Part shown: positions 58,572 to 64,000 of the stretch, in pieces
Numbering within the stretch: the stretch's first letter is position 1
Layout: every line of letters starts with the position of its first letter
Assembly: GCA_964007475.1 (NCBI GenBank)
Contig: OZ023273.1
Location: forward strand, 47,617,525 to 47,681,524
From: Hybos culiciformis
Taxonomy: Eukaryota; Arthropoda; Insecta; Diptera; Hybotidae
Length of the DNA: 64,000 bases
Direction of reading: 5' to 3'
Notes under the pieces: model-generated
Told to the model about the DNA's origin: nothing
The model's database searches: none
Seen by the model: the letters and a program-made list of their open reading frames with translations, nothing else
Program-made: the position numbers and the translations under genes

Positions 58572-61542
58572 CTGAAATTAATAGTATAAAACATTTCGAA
58601 ATAATATCATAATGAAAATATAAAATTTGAATATATTATATAGATCTTGGAATAAATCTGAATTAATTAAAAAATATGTTTTATTTAAAATTTATTTTAA
58701 AATATAATATTTACATAATAACTTGCAAAAATCATTAAAAATCATTTCCTGATAAATACTATAAGTAGAAAACAACTATTTTAAGGGAACCGAAGACCCT
58801 GTAAGTAGAAAAAAAAAATCAATATTAAAAATTTATAATTTTAATTTTAGGAATAAAATTCTTTTTAAAATTATTTTTATAATTTATAGAAAAATTTATT
58901 AAGAGCATTAATTTATAAAAAGCCATGTAAAAGATATTTAATAATAAAATGGTTTAGATTTAATTCACTTGAACATTGCTTTGTTTTATAACGTTTGGTG
59001 TTCGAAATGTTGGTAAGTTATAAGTTAACATTATTTATATTATGCAGTTTGCATTCATCCACAACGCGTTGTTGCTAGTCACGTGTCATATTTAAAAATA
59101 AATGACATTTAATATGTGTATAAAATTTATGTGTAGGAGTAGTTTACATTCATAATTTATACACAGAAGAGAAATAAATAATAATAAGTATATGAAATAA
59201 TTTTTGTTAACGATAACAATTTTGCGGTAATTTTGGGTCGTCATCGAAAATATCACAAAAATTATTTTTTTTTTGTAAATGATAATAAAAAATAATAAAA
59301 AGCGCTTGAACAATTTGGTCCAGAAATAAATAATAGCTCTCATTAATTACAGCATTAAAATTTAATTAAATATATTAAAAAAAATTAAATAGAAAAATTT
59401 ATCGTTTGAAAATCGGACTTCCTGGTTTTAAGTTAATTCATCAGAATAATGTTTTTTTCAAACACAAACTTTGTTCGTTTGTCATGAAATCTTGCAATTG
59501 ATATTTTACCCACTTGATTTAACTGAAACTTTGTACAGAACTTTATTTCCAACTATCAACTGCACCAACAAAAAATTTTCTAATATAAAAAAATTATTTT
59601 CTTGGATTCGCAGGTACATATTTAAATAAAAAATCGTGTACCTTAAGAATTTTTTTTTATTGTGGTGTAAAATTTAGAAACCATCTTCATTTCACTCATA
59701 ACTAAAACTAGTGTAGGTTATTTCATTTCATTTCATTCAATATAATTAATAATTTTGAATAAAATGATTTAAATTTGTGGTTAAATAAACGTAATAACTT
59801 TGGTTTAAATTTTTTAATAACAATGTTCGTAAAAATTTGAAAAAAAAAAAAAATTTGCTTTTTGACGTTTCTGAGATATTTATGTATATTTGTGTATATA
59901 CTTACTAATGATAAACTTATAATATTTTGCTTATCCTTAGAAGAAAGTTAGAATTTTTCTTTGGTACTATATTGATTTTGATTATGTATAAATATTGGTT
60001 TCGTAGTCTTATATTCAAAATAACATTTAATTGACAAAAAGTAGGTACTTGACAAAATTTTCAATATGTTTAAGCTTTTATATTCTTCAATTTCCTGCTC
60101 AAAGTTCTTTGAATGTTGAAATTACGCTTAATTACAAGCATTTGACTTGATATGTGAATGTGGTACACTGTACTATACATAAGTATTTATATTATTTCTT
60201 TATATTCATTTGAAAATAGTATATTCGAGTCCTTCAATATGTTTCTGAAATTTCGAAATCTCATTAATAATAAAGCAAACGTCAAACGTATTTTAAAGTT
60301 AAATTATTATAAATTATCTTTATTTTATTCAAACAATTTTATTTTAAAATTCTAAACAAATTAGCGTTAATTCGATAATATTTCCTTGATATTTTATATT
60401 TACATACATATTTTATGTTTAGCTAAATGTGACAAAATATTTACTGCATTTTATTTATTTTACTGTATTAACTATACTTATATTAAGAGTTGACAATCAT
60501 AAGAAAATAATATTAATCTAATACTGGGTTATAAATTGAAACACTTCAAAATGCATTATTTCTTCATTCATATAGAGTTATATACAATATAATGTTATGT
60601 TGCTGCTTATAAAAAAAATTGAATAAACATTAAGTCTAATACATATCTTCAGCATTATAATGTTGTTGGGTATGAAAATTATGTTGTCCTTATTCTTTTT
60701 AAGAGTTCAAAAACTTCTTTAATGATGAATGTTATTTTAATATTCTTTTATAAATTCGTTACTGCAAACATTAATAAATGTTTGCTCTTTAATGTGAATT
60801 GGATAAGTGACTATGGCTATACAAAAATATTTTCTTCTCAAATAAAAAAAAAAAAAAAATATGAAAAACAGAAAATAAAATAGAGCGCAAGAGTTTTAAA
60901 CTTCACACTAATGGTGAAGAACATAAATATTTGAATAGGCTTTTAGCAAAAACAAAAATTGTACACAAAATCGTTATAAGGAAAATATATAAACATAATA
61001 TTTAAAAACAAGGGAAATATACTTAAATTGTTTTTTATGAATGAATATTTAAATAAGAGCTTGATATGCACGTATGAAAATGTCCTGGAAGGATCACATT
61101 TCATCTTGAAAAAAATAAACAACTTTGTTTTTTTTTTTTTTTTTTTTTCTTCAAATCGAAACGACACATTAAGTGTCAAAAATAAATTAATGTTTAATAT
61201 TTGTTTTTTAACTTCTTTTTCATGCATAAAAAAAAAAGTTGCAAAACAAATATAATTTTCATTAAAAAAAAAAAAAAAAATTCAAATAAAACCAGAAATA
61301 AAATTAGATGGTCTTATATTTTGAGAATAACTTATATTATGGTCTCTAATCTCATATGTATATATAGAAAAATTGATTATTTGGGATCGTATCGATATTT
61401 TGTATGAATAAGAGGAAACATATGAATAGTGAACCTTTTTTTTTATGTCAAAAAGTAAAGTTAAAAATTTAAGTTACTTGAATCTCAATTTAAAATATTT
61501 TCAAGTCCCCGCTCATTTGGTCATTATAGGAATATATTAGAG
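58572..61542. other. Region upstream of the first recognised exon
   Basis: It may contain the missing start-codon exon or promoter, but neither could be identified. A palindromic patch with ACAACGCGTTGT and CACGTG (an E-box sequence) lies at about 59060-59085. The 59092-59343 minus-strand frame begins with a hydrophobic peptide but shows no usable splice to the Dscam frame. Confidence 0.45.
59463..59660. repeat. Dispersed repeat copy B (upstream of the gene)
   Basis: Same order of blocks as the copy at 48103-48330, same orientation; the best-conserved part is CTAATATAAAAAAATTATTT followed by TCTTGGATTCGCA. No coding content and no defined ends. Confidence 0.55.
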
Positions 61543-61962
61543 CAAGCGTCGGCAAGACTTTCATCAACTGGGCCAGATGCAGATTTTTCAATTTTTTTGT
61601 GGGATTAATTCTTTCATTTACTTAATTTACAATTCGTAATGCTACAACAATAGCAGCCCTTCAGAAAATTTGGCGATCAATATTTAGCAGAAAACAATAT
61701 TTTTAATGGAACATTTATTGAATAATGCAAAAAGTTTTAGTAATAGAATTTTTTTAAAAGCTGAATTATATAAATATGAGGTTCTGAATGGAATTTTTGA
61801 TAGTTTTAATTTTTTTTGCTGTAAAAAAGTTAAAAAATTATAAAAAGGCCTAGAAGAATAAATCAGGCCGAATAACAAGGCGGCAATAAAAATCTTGGGG
61901 GGCCAAAAAAGAACACCGAATGGGCCGTATCTGGCCCGCGGGCCGTATGTTGCCGACCCTTG
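61543..61962. mobile_element. hAT-type non-autonomous element with 8-bp target duplication
   Basis: Ends CAAGCGTCGGCAA and TTGCCGACCCTTG are inverted repeats. Inside the right end lie GGCCCGCGGGCCGTATG and repeats of GGGCC, typical of hAT non-autonomous ends of the GGTCGGCAA type. The element is flanked on both sides by TATTAGAG (61535-61542 and 61963-61970), a perfect 8-base duplication diagnostic of hAT insertion. The 420-base interior has no transposase. Confidence 0.9.
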
Positions 61963-61970
61963 TATTAGAG

Positions 61971-62991
61971 TATATTTATGTAGAGATACGAAGTACTGGA
62001 TTGATTTGTTTGCATTCTAGCCTATGTATGACGCTTTATTCTTATGTATAACAAAAGTATCCAAAGTATCAACAAATCAAGCACCCTGTATTCTGTATAA
62101 TGTTATAATAAATATCTAAAATATAATATAAATAAATTCTTGAGAGAAAGTTCCGATAAAAAAATAAAGTACTCAAATACGTAGTTATAAAATTTATAGT
62201 TATTTGAAAAAAATATTACATTTATGTGTGATGTACGCATACAATATATGTACAGTATTATGTGCCATATTTATATAATCTATGTTGAAAACATGCTACC
62301 TCGTATATACAAAATAAAAAACATCTTATTCGCAAAATACTATTTTTGTTATCACTATTTTGAGGAATGAGAAAAAAGAAATTAATGATCCAACTTCTTT
62401 AAATCAGCAAATCTTGTAACCTTTTAATCAAAAATATGTTCAAAGCTTATTTATACAAAGATATTTTAAGTTTCTATTATAATTTATCATAAAATTTTTT
62501 ACTTCATCATACATATTTTTGAAAAAAAAAATTATAATTTGATTAGCATTATTTTACTACAAACATGTAAAGCTTTTTAAGCAAAAATTTATTTAAAAAA
62601 AGAGATATGAAAACTAATGGAAATTCATAAAACTTCTGATATATAACTAAATAATATGCATCACTTTTGGTTGTTAAAAGAATCATATTATATAGTTATT
62701 ATATTAGGGATAGCCAGTTAAATTAAATTAATTCAATTTTGATTTCGAAACATCAACTGTATTCGTTTGTATAATAAACTAAAGAACTGAAACGTATATT
62801 CCTTTTTTAAGGGAATCTAAACAAATATATTTGACTTATTATATTTGAGCTCACGGGTATTATATAGTTTTTAAAATTATTTTGAATTCCAATGATGCAA
62901 AATAATTTTTGCATCAAAATAAAAACAGGAAATATTGTTTCCGACAGAAAATTTATAAAAATCATTTGTTTTAATATGTTTCGCAACTCGA
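61971..62991. other. Non-coding AT-rich upstream region
   Basis: No gene or repeat recognised. Confidence 0.55.
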
Positions 62992-63618
62992 TGGGGTGTC
63001 TTAACGCCTAGCGACATAAAGTCAAATGACTTTATGTCACTTTCAAAGTGTAACAAGGTCCATTGGGGTTAAGTTATTTTCACTGGGGTTATGTCGCCTT
63101 TGATATTGGGGCTTTATGTCGAAATATCAAAAATTGTCTTTTATTTGCAGCATTTTCAAAACAATAACCTATTCGGAACACAAAGAAAAATTGTAATTAT
63201 TAAATCTATAATTTTCGGAAACGGAGAAAAAGTATTTATTTTGAATATTTAGTTTCGGAACAAAACCAAAGTTAATAAAAATTGTGGTTTTTTTATAAAT
63301 ATAATTTTTGAGTCTATTAAATATTTATATTCGGGTTAATTTAATAAACTCAAAAACTAAACAATTTTTTTGTTTAACTTTTTGGCTTTTTTCTGAAACT
63401 AAATATGAATATATTCAAAATAAAACTATAGAAATATTTTTTCTATCCTTTACTGAAATTTATATATGTACATATATTTAAGAATTTAGATCTTTCGTTT
63501 TCTATTTTTCTATAAAATATTGTTGGGCCTTAGTCCTTTTGGTCTTAGATTTTATATCACTTTATGAAAGTGACTTAACGCCGATAGACATTATGTCACT
63601 GGCCGTTAAGACAACCCA
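62992..63618. mobile_element. 627-bp inverted-repeat element with subterminal hairpins
   Basis: The left end TGGGGTGTCTTAACGCCTAG is mirrored by the complement of GGCCGTTAAGACAACCCA at the right end. Further in, GACATAAAGTC pairs with GACATTATGTC. Just inside the left end GACATAAAGTCA-AA-TGACTTTATGTC (63013-63038) is a perfect hairpin, and CACTTTATGAAAGTG lies inside the right end. The interior is AT-rich and non-coding. The superfamily is not identified and no clear target duplication was found. Confidence 0.75.
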
Positions 63619-64000
63619 CCTCATAACTCAGTCTAAATATATGAATTCTATATGAAAAGAGAAATTTATATTTTTCGAATTGGAAGTCGATGAATTCTAT
63701 TTTTATTTATACCCTGATATACCACAGAGTTTAAAATATTTTCTTTCATAAACAAAAATCGTCTACAATTATCATAGACTCCAAAACCTAAGCACAAACA
63801 AAAATTCTAGGAACTAGTATATTAATTGCTCTTAGGAATAAAAAAAAAATTAGAACAGTATTTCATAAATATGAAATATGGGAAATTTCGATTTAGGATA
63901 TGTATACTTTACTTTTAAGATACCTTGGTCACAATCAGGGGTTAAATGTTTTTCTCAGGTTCTTTCAATACCATCTACCACAGTATCTCCCAATAACATT
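63619..64000. other. Non-coding end of window
   Basis: AT-rich, nothing recognised. Confidence 0.5.

Noticed and set aside
59092..59343. Start exon of the Dscam gene with a hydrophobic leader
   Set aside because: Begins with ATG and is hydrophobic, but no donor in the right phase before the sequence turns low-complexity, and exon 58358-58571 already carries the signal-peptide core.

Overview
The window is very AT-rich (about three quarters or more A+T by eye) animal genomic DNA, almost certainly from an insect. One large gene on the minus strand dominates it. Reading exons by splice sites and homology gives 32 consecutive coding exons between 58571 and 22620. They join in one open frame of 6031 coding bases, about 2009 codons, and encode a Dscam-family (Down syndrome cell adhesion molecule) receptor: end of signal peptide, Ig1-Ig9, FN1-FN4, Ig10, FN5-FN6, one transmembrane helix, then a cytoplasmic tail of about 350 residues. 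Every Ig domain keeps both cysteines and the core tryptophan. No exon is broken.

The exons that are multiplied in hypervariable insect Dscam1 (first half of Ig2, first half of Ig3, Ig7) each occur only once here. This is therefore a single-form Dscam paralogue of the Dscam2/3/4 kind; I cannot tell which. The start-codon exon lies upstream of 58571, in the last 5.4 kb or beyond the window. The C-terminal exon, if there is one beyond 22620, was not found. The last two recognised exons both have donors of the form AG|GTAG, so retaining either intron ends the protein within one codon.

Layout from left to right. 1-22.6 kb is non-coding flank downstream of the gene (or a very long last intron/3' UTR) carrying repeats: a cluster of alternately oriented 12-mers (449-582), a 254-bp and a 174-bp TA-flanked inverted-repeat element (2201, 6268), a triplicated 35-bp unit (12.6 kb) and a tandem repeat next to a 110-bp-arm foldback (20.4-20.9 kb). 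22.6-29 kb holds the cytoplasmic and transmembrane exons, 29.6-36 kb the FN/Ig10 exons, and 36-58.6 kb the Ig exons. 58.6-64 kb is upstream non-coding DNA with a hAT-type element that has a perfect 8-bp target duplication (61543-61962) and a 627-bp inverted-repeat element (62992-63618). A Helitron-like insertion sits in the intron at 29318-29548.

No second protein-coding gene, tRNA, rRNA or CRISPR array could be supported. The short open frames scattered over the window are low-complexity A/T artefacts or shadows of the Dscam exons.
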